Below are positions 22,345 to 31,814 of a stretch of DNA of 38,232 nucleotides, piece by piece (positions within the stretch are counted from its first letter, which is position 1; every line of letters starts with the position of its first letter). The position numbers and the translations under genes are program-made. Under the pieces are notes generated by a model that worked only from the letters and a program-made list of their open reading frames with translations, was not told where the DNA came from and did no database searches. Source of the stretch: Chlorobium sp. (GTDB taxonomy: Bacteria; Bacteroidota; Chlorobiia; Chlorobiales; Chlorobiaceae); contig SZYA01000019.1 in NCBI GenBank assembly GCA_005843815.1, positions 1 to 38,232 of the forward strand. The letters run 5' to 3'.

Positions 22345-24546
22345 ATGTTAGCTCAGATAGGAAAGGATCATTACAATAAACTCAACGAGATACTTCAGCT
22401 TTCACGCAAGAATCTCAAGCATTTTGATGAGTCTCTGATTCAGCGTGCCTTTTTTATGTGCTATCGGGCGCATGAAGGGGAAAAAAGAGCTTCGGGGGAG
22501 CCATTTTTTTTCCATCCGGTGGAGGTCGCCACCATTCTGCTCAATGAACTTCCCCTTGATGGGGTCTCAGTTGCGGCGGCGTTGCTGCACGATGTTATAG
22601 AGGACAGTGGATACACTTATGAAGATATTGTTGCAGAGCTTGGCGTTGAAGTTGCCGATATTGTTGAGGGGTTGACAAAAATCTCCGGTATTGCGATCAA
22701 TCGGGAGACGACCCAGGCAGAGGGATTTCGCAAGATGATGCTCTCCATGGTCAAGGATATCAGGGTCATTCTTATCAAGTTTTGTGACCGTCTGCACAAC
22801 ATGAGAACCCTGGAGTCGCTGCCGGAGCATCGTCGCCTGAAGATTGCCCTTGAGACGAGGGATATCTACGCCCCTCTGGCGCACCGTTTCGGTCTTGGCA
22901 AAATGAAGGTTGAGTTTGAAAATCTGGCGCTCAGGTTTATTGATCCGGAGATGCACGCCTTTTTGCAGCAGAAACTGCGAACAAACAAAGGCGATCGTGT
23001 CAGTTATCTGGGTAAAATGATTCTCCCTATCAAGGCAGATCTTGAACTACAGGGGTTCAAGGTTGAGGTACAGGGGCGGGCAAAGCATCTCTTTTCGATC
23101 TACAACAAGATGCGCAACAAGAACAAGACTTTTGAGGATATTCATGATCTTTACGGTCTCAGGGTGATTATTGATACGGAGCGTATTGCTGACTGTTTTT
23201 CAGTCTATGGCTTTATTACGCAACAATATCCGCCTATTCCACAATACTTTAAGGACTATATATCAATCCCGAAGCATAATGGCTATCAGTCGCTTCATTC
23301 TGCAATTATTGGTACGAAAGGGCTCATGGTTGAATTGCAGATCCGTACGAAAAGGATGCACGAGTTTGCTGAGCTTGGTGTTGCAGCCCATTGGCGATAC
23401 AAGGAGAAGATTTCAAGGGATGATGCAAATGTTGACTCTTTTCTTCGATGGGCGCGGGAGTTGATCAAGGATGCAGATTCGGCGGCCTCGTTTATGGAGG
23501 GGTTCAAGCTCAATCTCTATCATGATGAGATCTATGTTTTTACACCGAAAGGTGACATGAAAACCATGCCTGCTGGAGCCACCCCGATAGATTTTGCCTA
23601 TGCCATACATACTGAGGTTGGCAACGGCTGTATTGGTGCCAAGGTCAATGGCAAGATTGTTCGATTGAATGCGCAGCTTAAATCGGGTGACCGTGTTGAG
23701 ATTATCACCTCGAAAAACCAGAAGCCTAAATCTGACTGGCTTAAAATAGTGGTGACGCAGCGCGCCAAGCTGAAGATACGATCGTCCATCAATGAAGAGC
23801 GCCGTCTGCAGATTGAGAAAGGGCGGGGAATATGGGAAAAACTGATGACGGGCACCAAAAAGTTGTTTTCGGACAGCGAGATTATTCAGCAGGTCAAAAA
23901 GTATGGCCTTAAAACCCCTGCCGATTTCTTCAGCGCTCTGGCCAGTCAGCAGATTAATGGTGAAGAGGTTATTGAGCGGGCCAACAACTTTAAAAAAGAG
24001 GAGAGTGTTGCAAAGAGCGCCAGTGATGAAGCGCGGGAGCTCGATGAGTATTTGCAGAGCGCCAGGCAGGAGGCGGAGCAACAGGGCTTTTCCGAAAAAA
24101 AGGATGAGGTTATCATTGCTGGTATGAGTAATATTGCCTACTCTTACGCTAAGTGTTGCCAGCCGGTTCCCGGTGACGATGTGATTGGTTTTGTGACTGC
24201 AGATGGTGTTGCCAAGATTCATCGCAAGAATTGTGTCAATGTCAGTAATGAGAATCTGCTGAAAAGTGAGCGTGTTGTCTCTGTAGCATGGAATCGTAAA
24301 GTTGAGACCGATTTTCTTGCCGGCATCAAGATTGTTGGTGAAGATCGTCTGGGTATCATGAACCAGATAACAACGGTTATTTCAAAATTTGACACCAATA
24401 TCCGCACCGTTTCGTTGAGAGCACGGGATGGTATGTTTGTCGGCACGATGATGATCTATGTGCGTAATGCAGACAAACTCACCACGTTGATGGACAAGTT
24501 GAAGAAGGTGCAAGGGGTTTTTACGGTCGAACGGCTGAGCAACTGA
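22345..24546 (+). CDS. RelA/SpoT bifunctional (p)ppGpp synthetase/hydrolase
   Basis: HD domain (FFHPVEVATILLNELPLDGVSVAAALLHDVIEDSG), synthetase EDIHDLYGLRVIID, TGS (VFTPKGDMKTMPAGATPIDFAYAIHTEVG), ACT C-terminus. Confidence 0.95.
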   Translation: MLAQIGKDHYNKLNEILQLSRKNLKHFDESLIQRAFFMCYRAHEGEKRASGEPFFFHPVEVATILLNELPLDGVSVAAALLHDVIEDSGYTYEDIVAELGVEVADIVEGLTKISGIAINRETTQAEGFRKMMLSMVKDIRVILIKFCDRLHNMRTLESLPEHRRLKIALETRDIYAPLAHRFGLGKMKVEFENLALRFIDPEMHAFLQQKLRTNKGDRVSYLGKMILPIKADLELQGFKVEVQGRAKHLFSIYNKMRNKNKTFEDIHDLYGLRVIIDTERIADCFSVYGFITQQYPPIPQYFKDYISIPKHNGYQSLHSAIIGTKGLMVELQIRTKRMHEFAELGVAAHWRYKEKISRDDANVDSFLRWARELIKDADSAASFMEGFKLNLYHDEIYVFTPKGDMKTMPAGATPIDFAYAIHTEVGNGCIGAKVNGKIVRLNAQLKSGDRVEIITSKNQKPKSDWLKIVVTQRAKLKIRSSINEERRLQIEKGRGIWEKLMTGTKKLFSDSEIIQQVKKYGLKTPADFFSALASQQINGEEVIERANNFKKEESVAKSASDEARELDEYLQSARQEAEQQGFSEKKDEVIIAGMSNIAYSYAKCCQPVPGDDVIGFVTADGVAKIHRKNCVNVSNENLLKSERVVSVAWNRKVETDFLAGIKIVGEDRLGIMNQITTVISKFDTNIRTVSLRARDGMFVGTMMIYVRNADKLTTLMDKLKKVQGVFTVERLSN

Positions 24547-24612
24547 GTTGAGACACCCCTTGAAAAAGAGATCTATTTATTAATGCTATAAATCAACAGG
24601 AAGGAGACAATT

Positions 24613-25200
24613 ATGAAATATTCACTGGCAAGGCTTATTGCGGTTTTTCTTTTTTTCAGCACTCTGTACGGATGCGGCTACAACAGCATCCAGCAGAATG
24701 AGGAGACGGTAAACCGTTCATGGGGTGATCTTGAATCGCAACTGCAGCGCAGGGCTGATCTTGTTCCCAATCTTGTAGCAACGGTCAAGGGAGCAGCTAA
24801 CTTTGAAAAGGAGACTCTCACGGCGGTGATTGAAGCAAGGGCAAAAGCAACCTCCATTCAGCTTACTCCTCAAATGCTCAGCGATCCTGCAGCCATGGCA
24901 AAGTTCCGCGAAGCTCAAGGGGGCCTCTCCTCAAGTTTGTCGCGCCTGATGGTGGCGGTAGAGCGTTATCCTGATCTCAAGGCAAACCAGAACTTCCGTG
25001 ATCTCCAGAATCAACTGGAGGGAACTGAAAACCGCATCAGCGTCGCCCGTCAGCGTTACAATGGCGCGGTGGAGATCTTCAATGTTTCAATCCGGCAGTT
25101 TCCAGGCTCTTTGACCAACAGTATTTTGCTGAAACTGAAAGCCAAAGAGTATTTCAAGGCTGATGAGGTGGCCAAAATAGTGCCGGCAGTGAAATTCTGA
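24613..25200 (+). CDS. lemA: LemA family protein (lipoprotein)
   Basis: [61 protein letters not shown]. Confidence 0.93.
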   Translation: MKYSLARLIAVFLFFSTLYGCGYNSIQQNEETVNRSWGDLESQLQRRADLVPNLVATVKGAANFEKETLTAVIEARAKATSIQLTPQMLSDPAAMAKFREAQGGLSSSLSRLMVAVERYPDLKANQNFRDLQNQLEGTENRISVARQRYNGAVEIFNVSIRQFPGSLTNSILLKLKAKEYFKADEVAKIVPAVKF

Positions 25201-25958
25201 TGCTGCCACGTTTTCCCTATCGGCTTGTCAAGCGTGGGCTCGGGGTTGCCCTCTCTCTTGTTATGCTTTTGGTGGTTGTGCCATTCGGCCACCTCATGGC
25301 AATCCCTGTGCCTGCTCTTTCAGGGCGGGTAAACGACTATGGTTCCATGATATCCGCTCAGGCAAGGTCGGATATTGAGGCAAAGCTTCAGCAGTTTGAA
25401 ACCACGGAGTCAACCCAGATTGTTATTTTGACGGTTCCTTCGCTCCAGGGTGACCCTATTGAAGATTTTTCGATACGGGTTGCCGAGGCGTGGAAGATTG
25501 GCCACAAAGGTTCCGACAACGGTGTGCTGCTTATTGTGTCAAGAGATGAACGCAAGGTTCGGATTGAAGTTGGCTATGGTCTTGAAGGCAAGTTGACTGA
25601 TCTTCTCTCTGGCAGAATTATCCGCGATGAAATTTCACCGCTCTTCAAGGCTGGTCAGTTCGATGCAGGATTTACCAGAGGGGTTGATGTGCTGATTTCT
25701 GTGGTTCATGGAGAGTACAAGGCCAAGCCACAGTCAAAAAGTAAGCCTTCGATGCCACTATTGGCGATTATTCTTTTGGTCATCTACTTTATCAGTCAGA
25801 TTTTCAGGGGTCACCGGGGTGGCGGTTTGATGGGTGGCGCTGGACTTGGAGGAGGGTTCTATGGAGGTGGTTTCGGTGGCGGTGGAAGTGGAGGAGGAGG
25901 TTTCGGTGGCGGTGGCGGCGGCGGTTTTGGAGGCGGCGGAGCATCAGGAGATTGGTAA
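25200..25958 (+). CDS. TPM domain protein with Gly-rich C-terminus
   Basis: GRVNDYGSMISAQARSDIEAKLQQFETTESTQIVILTVPSLQG; C-terminal GGGFGGGG tail; start overlaps lemA stop. Confidence 0.9.
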   Translation: MLPRFPYRLVKRGLGVALSLVMLLVVVPFGHLMAIPVPALSGRVNDYGSMISAQARSDIEAKLQQFETTESTQIVILTVPSLQGDPIEDFSIRVAEAWKIGHKGSDNGVLLIVSRDERKVRIEVGYGLEGKLTDLLSGRIIRDEISPLFKAGQFDAGFTRGVDVLISVVHGEYKAKPQSKSKPSMPLLAIILLVIYFISQIFRGHRGGGLMGGAGLGGGFYGGGFGGGGSGGGGFGGGGGGGFGGGGASGDW

Positions 25959-26627
25959 ATGCCAGATAAAACAGAGTTCAAGATGAGTGACGCGGCAGAA
26001 AAATTCCTGACACCGGCAGATCGGCTTCAGATTGAGGCACGTATTGGAGAGGCTGAAAAGCGCACCTCGGGTGAGATTGTGGTGAAGGTGGTTTCGTCCA
26101 GTTACCACTATCCACTGGCATCCATGCTTGGCAGCTCTCTTCTGGCGATCCTTCTTGGTATCGTCGTGGCGCTTATCGCCAACAATGAGAGTATGTGGTT
26201 TTTTCTTGCCGCGTTCAGCATGTTGTTTATCGTGCTTCATGAACTTTTCAAACGGCTCCATTTTCTCCGACGTTATTTCGTTACAGCCTCCGACATGAAA
26301 GAAGAGGTTGAAGAGGGCGCAATTCACTCATTTTATCGAAGAAATATCAACAATACTGTTGATCACACTGGTATTCTTATCTATATCTCTCTTTTTGAAC
26401 GCAAAGTTCGTGTTGTTGCCGATCAGGGTATCAATGCCAAAGTTGCCCAGGAGGTGTGGCAGGAGATTGTTGCCATCATTGTCAGTGGTATCCGTGCAAA
26501 AACACAGGTGCAGGCAATCGGAAAAGCAGTTGACCGTTGTGCTGACATACTTTCCACCCATTTTCCGCTGAAAGCTGATGATCGTAATGAACTGAGTAAC
26601 ACCGTCATTATCGGGCAGGGGAAATAG
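25959..26627 (+). CDS. second TPM domain membrane protein
   Basis: FLTPADRLQIEARIGEAEKRTSGEIVVKVVSSSYHYPLASMLGSSLLAILLGIVVALI; ISLFERKVRVVADQGINAKV; starts directly after the previous stop. Confidence 0.85.
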   Translation: MPDKTEFKMSDAAEKFLTPADRLQIEARIGEAEKRTSGEIVVKVVSSSYHYPLASMLGSSLLAILLGIVVALIANNESMWFFLAAFSMLFIVLHELFKRLHFLRRYFVTASDMKEEVEEGAIHSFYRRNINNTVDHTGILIYISLFERKVRVVADQGINAKVAQEVWQEIVAIIVSGIRAKTQVQAIGKAVDRCADILSTHFPLKADDRNELSNTVIIGQGK

Positions 26628-26701
26628 CGGGACAGGGGAGTTTAGATAATGATCAGTATTGGTGATACGACAACTACTTCTGAAATAAAAATTATCGAGC
26701 T

Positions 26702-26830
26702 ATGCCAGTTATTTCAATGTTTTATGGGATAATTATCCAGCTCTTGTTTTTTGATAACAGGGAGCATAAGCCTCCTCATATTCATGCCAAATATGGGGAG
26801 TTTGCTGCTGCTTTTGATTTTCCTGTTTAA
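26702..26830 (+). pseudogene. truncated DUF4160 family gene
   Basis: ATG...TAA, 42 aa: MPVISMFYGIIIQLLFFDNREHKPPHIHAKYGEFAAAFDFPV; matches the remembered DUF4160 N-terminus (MPxISMFYGIIIRMYF.DN..H..PHIH..Y.EF) but lacks the C-terminal half. Confidence 0.7.
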
Positions 26831-26888
26831 ATGCTTTTATACAGTCCGTTGTAACTTGTCTTCATAACTTCAGGAGAAAAGAGTCGTC

Positions 26889-27989
26889 ATGAAAAAAACA
26901 GCATTGTACTCCTGGCACCAGCAGGCCGGAGCGAAAATTATCGATTTTGGCGGCTATCTGATGCCGGTACAGTATGCGGGCATTATTGCCGAGCATAAGG
27001 CTGTCCGCAGCGCTGCCGGGCTTTTTGATGTCTCGCACATGGGCAACTTTTATGTGAAGGGGCACCTTGCCAAGGACTTTCTTCAGTCTATGACCACCAA
27101 CGATCTTGATAAGGCAAAGAATGGTCAGGCGCAGTACAATCTCATGCTCTATCCCAGTGGTGGCATTGTTGACGACTTGATTATCTATCGTATCGACAGT
27201 GAAACCTTTTTCCTGATTGTCAACGCAAGCAATGCCGAGAAGGATTTTGCCTGGTTGCAGCAGCACATCGGAGCTTATGAAGGGGTGGTGCTTGAGGATC
27301 ATACCGATCGTCTCTCCTTGATTGCCCTCCAGGGGCCACTCGCCATGGATATTCTTGCAACAGTTTTTCCTTTGGATGATCTCAACGCATTGGGCTCATT
27401 CCAGTTCTGCAAGGCACTCTTTCAGGGAACAGAGGTGATTATTGCCCGCACCGGCTATACCGGCGAAAAGGGTGTGGAGCTCTGTTTGCCAAATGAGGCG
27501 TCGGTTGCGCTTTGGGAAGCTCTCATCGAAGCAGGAAAAGGGTCAGGTATTCAGCCGATTGGCCTTGGCGCTCGCGACACGCTGCGGCTGGAGATGGGCT
27601 ATTCGCTCTACGGCCATGAGATTGACCAGGATACCAATCCGCTTGAGGCACGCCTGAAATGGGTGGTAAAAATGGACAAAGGGCACTTTATCGGCAAGGA
27701 GGCCTGCCAGCAGGTTGAGAGTAATCTTCAGCGGGGAGTTGCCGGTTTTTCTCTTGAGGGTCGTGTTCTGCCTCGTCAGCATTTCAGGGTCTTTAACAGC
27801 GACCATCAGGAGATCGGGTGGGTCTGCAGCGGAACGCTTTCACCTACACTTCAGGAGCCTGTTGGTACCTGTGCTCTTGTGCGCGAGTATACCAAATTGG
27901 GGACGCCAATTCTGGTTGAGGTTCGCGGGGCGCTTCATGCCGGCGTTATCCGCTCCCTGCCTTTTGTGACAACAACATCTTTGGGCTGA
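26889..27989 (+). CDS. gcvT: glycine cleavage system aminomethyltransferase
   Basis: [61 protein letters not shown]. Confidence 0.95.
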   Translation: MKKTALYSWHQQAGAKIIDFGGYLMPVQYAGIIAEHKAVRSAAGLFDVSHMGNFYVKGHLAKDFLQSMTTNDLDKAKNGQAQYNLMLYPSGGIVDDLIIYRIDSETFFLIVNASNAEKDFAWLQQHIGAYEGVVLEDHTDRLSLIALQGPLAMDILATVFPLDDLNALGSFQFCKALFQGTEVIIARTGYTGEKGVELCLPNEASVALWEALIEAGKGSGIQPIGLGARDTLRLEMGYSLYGHEIDQDTNPLEARLKWVVKMDKGHFIGKEACQQVESNLQRGVAGFSLEGRVLPRQHFRVFNSDHQEIGWVCSGTLSPTLQEPVGTCALVREYTKLGTPILVEVRGALHAGVIRSLPFVTTTSLG

Positions 27990-28021
27990 CAGTAATAAGG
28001 AATGAGAGGAGAGAGTGCACG

Positions 28022-30460
28022 GTGACCATGAAAAAAGCAGGTAAAGGTACCTTTGGGAGCGGCAGGGATACAACTGCGCTGAAAAAAGAGCTCATAGGTA
28101 TAGTGCTTATGTTTGGCTCTCTTTATGTCATCAGTGCAATTTTGAGTTTTCACCCTGATGATGAAGCGACCTTCAGCGCTCTTCGCTGGAATGATATATT
28201 CAGCCAGGCGGCAAAGGATGCGGCTGACACGATCCATAACCATTTCGGACTTTTCGGCGCAAGACTCTCTGCATTTTTTGTCGGCTCATTTATCGGTTAT
28301 TCAGTTATTCTGCCGATAAGCTCAATCTTCACCCTCGGCTGGTCGCTGCTGCGTGCCAATAGTCTGAAACCGGCGATCCTCTATTTTTTGTTCAGTGTTT
28401 TTATCTCTACCGATATTGCAACCCTGTTTGGCCTCACCTCGGCGGGTTTCAGTGATGTGATGGCGGGTGCGGTTGGCAGGATGCTCGCCGAGCGTCTTTC
28501 AACGGTTATTGGGGTGACTGGTGCATTGGTACTTCTGCTTGTTATTGGTGTGACCCTCATTGTCTATTTGGGACGAAGCGTGATTGTGGGGGCTTTGCGA
28601 GGCGCGGCCGGTTTTCAGAGCAGCATTGGCAAGCCATTGGCGATGATTGCGGCTAAACTGGATGCAATTCGTAAAAAAAAAAATCAAAAGCGGAAGCAGA
28701 GAGAGAGTTTGCAGGAGCTGAAAAGGGCGGAGAAGAGCAGGCGTGATGAGGCGTTGTTGGCCCAGAGGCTAGAAAAGGTGCCTCCTCCGCCAGCGCCACT
28801 CAAAGAGTTTCTGCCGAAAGAGGAGCCTTTTCAGCCAACACCGGTCATTCCTGATGCTTTTGCACACACTCCAGCGGTAACGACGTTGCCTTCTCTACCC
28901 GGAGAGCCGGAGATGGTCATCCACAAGGGTATCCGCGAGAAGGAGGCTGACCTTGATGAGCGCAAGCTGAAAGTGCAGACCAAGGACAGGGATGCCTATC
29001 GCTTTCCATCCATTGATCTTTTGGAAAAGGTTCCTGAGGATGATAATCATATTGATGAGCAGCATCTGGCGGAGAGCAAGCGAAAATTGCTTGAAAAGCT
29101 CAGGATCTACAAGGTGGAGGTGAAACGAATCTCCACGACGGTCGGCCCTCGTGTCACCCTGTTTGAGCTGGAGCTTGAGCCGGATGTCAAGGTGAGCCGG
29201 ATAACCTCGCTTGAGAATGATCTCGCCATGGCGCTCTCGGCCAGGGGCATCCGCATTATTGCCCCTATTCCCGGAAAAAATGCCGTTGGAGTTGAAATAC
29301 CCAACAGCAAACCGCAAACAGTCTGGCTGCGCTCGGTGCTGCAAGTTGAAAAATTCAAGAACAGCACCATGATGCTGCCGATTGTGCTCGGCAAAACCAT
29401 TGCCAATGAGGTCTGTATTGCTGACCTGGCAACCATGCCCCACCTGCTGATTGCCGGGGCGACCGGGGCGGGAAAGTCGGTCTGTATCAACGTTATTATC
29501 TCCAGCCTGCTCTATGCGTGCAGCCCCGACAAGGTGAAGTTTGTGATGATTGACCCAAAACGGGTGGAGCTTTTTCAGTACCAGCATCTGAAAAACCATT
29601 TTCTGATGCGTTTTCCCGGTATTGAGGAGCAGATCATTACCGATCCTCAGAAAGCGGTCTATGCGCTGCGCTGCGTGGTCAAGGAGATGGAGCTTCGCTA
29701 CGAAACCCTCGAAAAGGCAGGATGCCGCAATATCGGCGACCATAACAAGCGTATTCCTGAAGAGGCGATGCCCTACCTTGTTGTGGTCATTGACGAGCTG
29801 GCTGATCTGATGATTACCGCCGGACGGGAGGTTGAGGAGCCGATTATCCGCATCGCCCAGCTTGCCCGTGCTGTTGGTATTCACCTGATTGTGGCAACCC
29901 AGCGCCCCTCCGTCGATGTTATTACCGGCATTATCAAAGCGAACTTTCCGGCCCGTATTGCGTTTCAGGTGGCAAGCAGGGTGGACTCACGCACGATTCT
30001 GGATGGATCGGGGGCGGAGCAGCTTCTGGGCAACGGCGATATGCTCTATCAGCCCTCAAACCAGCCAAAATCACTGCGCATCCAGTGCCCGTACGTCTCT
30101 TCGAGTGAGGTTGAGGAGATCACCTCTTTTATCGGTTCACAGCACTCATTGAAGACCATATACATGCTGCCTGCGCCGGATGCGCCAAAAAGCAGCAACG
30201 GTATGCAGGCCTCTGGCAGCCAGGAGAGAGATGGAAGGGACAGTATGTTCGAGGAGGCAGCCAGACTGGTGGTGATTCATCAGCAGGCCAGTGTTTCGCT
30301 TTTGCAGCGGCGTTTGCGTCTTGGATTCAGCCGTGCAGGAAGGGTGATGGATCAGCTTCATGACAGTGGTATTGTCGGTATGGCTGATGGCAGTAAAGCC
30401 AGGGATGTCCTCATCAAAAATGAGGACTCCCTGGAGCTTCTTTTGAGAAATCTTGATTGA
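28022..30460 (+). CDS. ftsK: FtsK/SpoIIIE DNA translocase
   Basis: N-terminal TM segments; MPHLLIAGATGAGKSVCINVIISSLLY; DELADLMITAGREVEEPIIRIAQLARAVGIHLIVATQRPSVDVITGIIKANFPARIAFQVAS; C-terminal winged helix. GTG 28022 or ATG 28028. Confidence 0.95.
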   Translation: MTMKKAGKGTFGSGRDTTALKKELIGIVLMFGSLYVISAILSFHPDDEATFSALRWNDIFSQAAKDAADTIHNHFGLFGARLSAFFVGSFIGYSVILPISSIFTLGWSLLRANSLKPAILYFLFSVFISTDIATLFGLTSAGFSDVMAGAVGRMLAERLSTVIGVTGALVLLLVIGVTLIVYLGRSVIVGALRGAAGFQSSIGKPLAMIAAKLDAIRKKKNQKRKQRESLQELKRAEKSRRDEALLAQRLEKVPPPPAPLKEFLPKEEPFQPTPVIPDAFAHTPAVTTLPSLPGEPEMVIHKGIREKEADLDERKLKVQTKDRDAYRFPSIDLLEKVPEDDNHIDEQHLAESKRKLLEKLRIYKVEVKRISTTVGPRVTLFELELEPDVKVSRITSLENDLAMALSARGIRIIAPIPGKNAVGVEIPNSKPQTVWLRSVLQVEKFKNSTMMLPIVLGKTIANEVCIADLATMPHLLIAGATGAGKSVCINVIISSLLYACSPDKVKFVMIDPKRVELFQYQHLKNHFLMRFPGIEEQIITDPQKAVYALRCVVKEMELRYETLEKAGCRNIGDHNKRIPEEAMPYLVVVIDELADLMITAGREVEEPIIRIAQLARAVGIHLIVATQRPSVDVITGIIKANFPARIAFQVASRVDSRTILDGSGAEQLLGNGDMLYQPSNQPKSLRIQCPYVSSSEVEEITSFIGSQHSLKTIYMLPAPDAPKSSNGMQASGSQERDGRDSMFEEAARLVVIHQQASVSLLQRRLRLGFSRAGRVMDQLHDSGIVGMADGSKARDVLIKNEDSLELLLRNLD

Positions 30461-30468
30461 TGAGCCTG

Positions 30469-30729
30469 TTACACAGATTCAACACGCACGATTTCAGGAT
30501 TTGCTTTTTTGATGGCCTGTTCGACGCCCGCCCTCAGGGTCAGGGTGCTCATCGGGCATGAGCCGCAAGCGCCAAGCAGTTTTACATCCACCACCATATC
30601 GGTGGAAATGCCGACGAGCTGACAATCTCCCCCGTCAACTTGCAGGTAAGGGCGTACGGTCTCAAGGGCGGCAATAACCCTGTCGTAGAGCGCATCGCTG
30701 TTCGGCAGATAATCCTTGCTGGTGCTCAT
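30469..30729 (-). CDS. NifU C-terminal (Nfu-type) Fe-S scaffold
   Basis: 86 aa; VRPYLQVDGGDCQLVGI, LLGACGSCPMSTLTLRAGVEQAIK (CxxC). Confidence 0.93.
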   Translation of the reverse strand: MSTSKDYLPNSDALYDRVIAALETVRPYLQVDGGDCQLVGISTDMVVDVKLLGACGSCPMSTLTLRAGVEQAIKKANPEIVRVESV

Positions 30730-30841
30730 GGTATAATTGGTTTACAATGGTTGAAAATAGTGGTTGTCTCTTTATGCTGAGAGCTTAATATTAAACCTCC
30801 AGAGCAAAAAAACAATATGAAAGTTATGATAGTTCCTTTTG

Positions 30842-31744
30842 TCACCCTGCATTTGTTATGGAAATCCTTCGACCTACCTCTGTTGCGACCTGTTTGATGG
30901 CTTTCGATGTTGCTGAATCGGGATGGGTGAGTATACAGGGGGCTCCACTGTCGCCACCTTCCCGGACTGCCCGGTCGATCGGGATGGATCCAAGGAACGG
31001 AATGCCCTGGATTTTGGCAAATTTTTCACCTCCGTGACTGCCGAAAATATAGTCTTTGGTTCCATCCGGAAGCTCATAATGGCTCATATTCTCTACAAGC
31101 CCGAGAATGGGGACATCGACCTTGCGGAACATACTGAGCGCTTTGGTGACATCGGCAATGGCAACATCCTGCGGTGTGGTCACCATAACAACGCCGGTCA
31201 GGGGAATGGTCTGGGCGATGGTGAGCTGGATATCGCCGGTGCCGGGTGGCAGATCAAAAATCAGATAATCGAGCTCCTGCCACTCTACCTCAGTGATAAA
31301 CTGTTTGATGGCGCTGGAGAGCATCGGGCCTCGCCAAACTAATGCCGTATCAACCTCAACAAGAAACCCGATAGACATCAGCTTCACCCCGTACTTTTCC
31401 AGTGGTGCCAGATTTTTACCCACCACTTCCGGTTTTTCGTTGAGCAGTCCGAACATGGTTGGAATGCTCGGACCGTAGAGATCGGCATCAATCAGCCCCA
31501 CTTTGGCACCAGATTGGGCCAGATTGATGGCAAGGTTAACCGCAACGGTCGATTTGCCGACCCCGCCTTTTCCCGATGCGACGGCAATGATATTTTTTAC
31601 CTCTTTGAGAGGAGGCTCATGATGGCTGCAGGTGTGCTCATTGCCATGCTGGTGGCCGCAGGAGGAGTGAGCGGAGGTGTGGCCATTACCACCGTGATGA
31701 TGGCCGCAGGATGAATGTGCTGATTCATCATGTACTGGAGACAT
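30842..31744 (-). CDS. mrp: Mrp/ApbC family P-loop Fe-S carrier ATPase with His/Cys-rich N-terminus
   Basis: VASGKGGVGKSTVAVNLAINLAQSGAKVGLIDADLYGPSIPTMFG; DYLIFDLPPGTGDIQLT. Start re-assigned to ATG 31744 (MSPVHDESAHSSCGHHHG...) because the longer ORF overlaps der. Confidence 0.92.
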   Translation of the reverse strand: MSPVHDESAHSSCGHHHGGNGHTSAHSSCGHQHGNEHTCSHHEPPLKEVKNIIAVASGKGGVGKSTVAVNLAINLAQSGAKVGLIDADLYGPSIPTMFGLLNEKPEVVGKNLAPLEKYGVKLMSIGFLVEVDTALVWRGPMLSSAIKQFITEVEWQELDYLIFDLPPGTGDIQLTIAQTIPLTGVVMVTTPQDVAIADVTKALSMFRKVDVPILGLVENMSHYELPDGTKDYIFGSHGGEKFAKIQGIPFLGSIPIDRAVREGGDSGAPCILTHPDSATSKAIKQVATEVGRRISITNAG

Positions 31745-31814
31745 AGTATTCAAAAAGTTTAGTGTTGCGGAAAACTGAAAAAAGTGACTATCGATGGATG
31801 TATTGCCAAAAGCT

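Noticed and set aside
23413-24222. 269-aa minus-strand ORF inside relA/spoT
   Set aside because: Shadow ORF opposite conserved TGS/ACT-containing coding sequence.
25810-25955. Repetitive GGT/GGA-rich DNA near the end of the TPM gene
   Set aside because: Explained by the Gly-rich tail common in TPM proteins; not a mobile or CRISPR repeat.
28895-29884. 329-aa minus-strand ORF inside ftsK
   Set aside because: Antisense to the conserved FtsK motor domain; His/Asn-rich translation typical of antisense frames.
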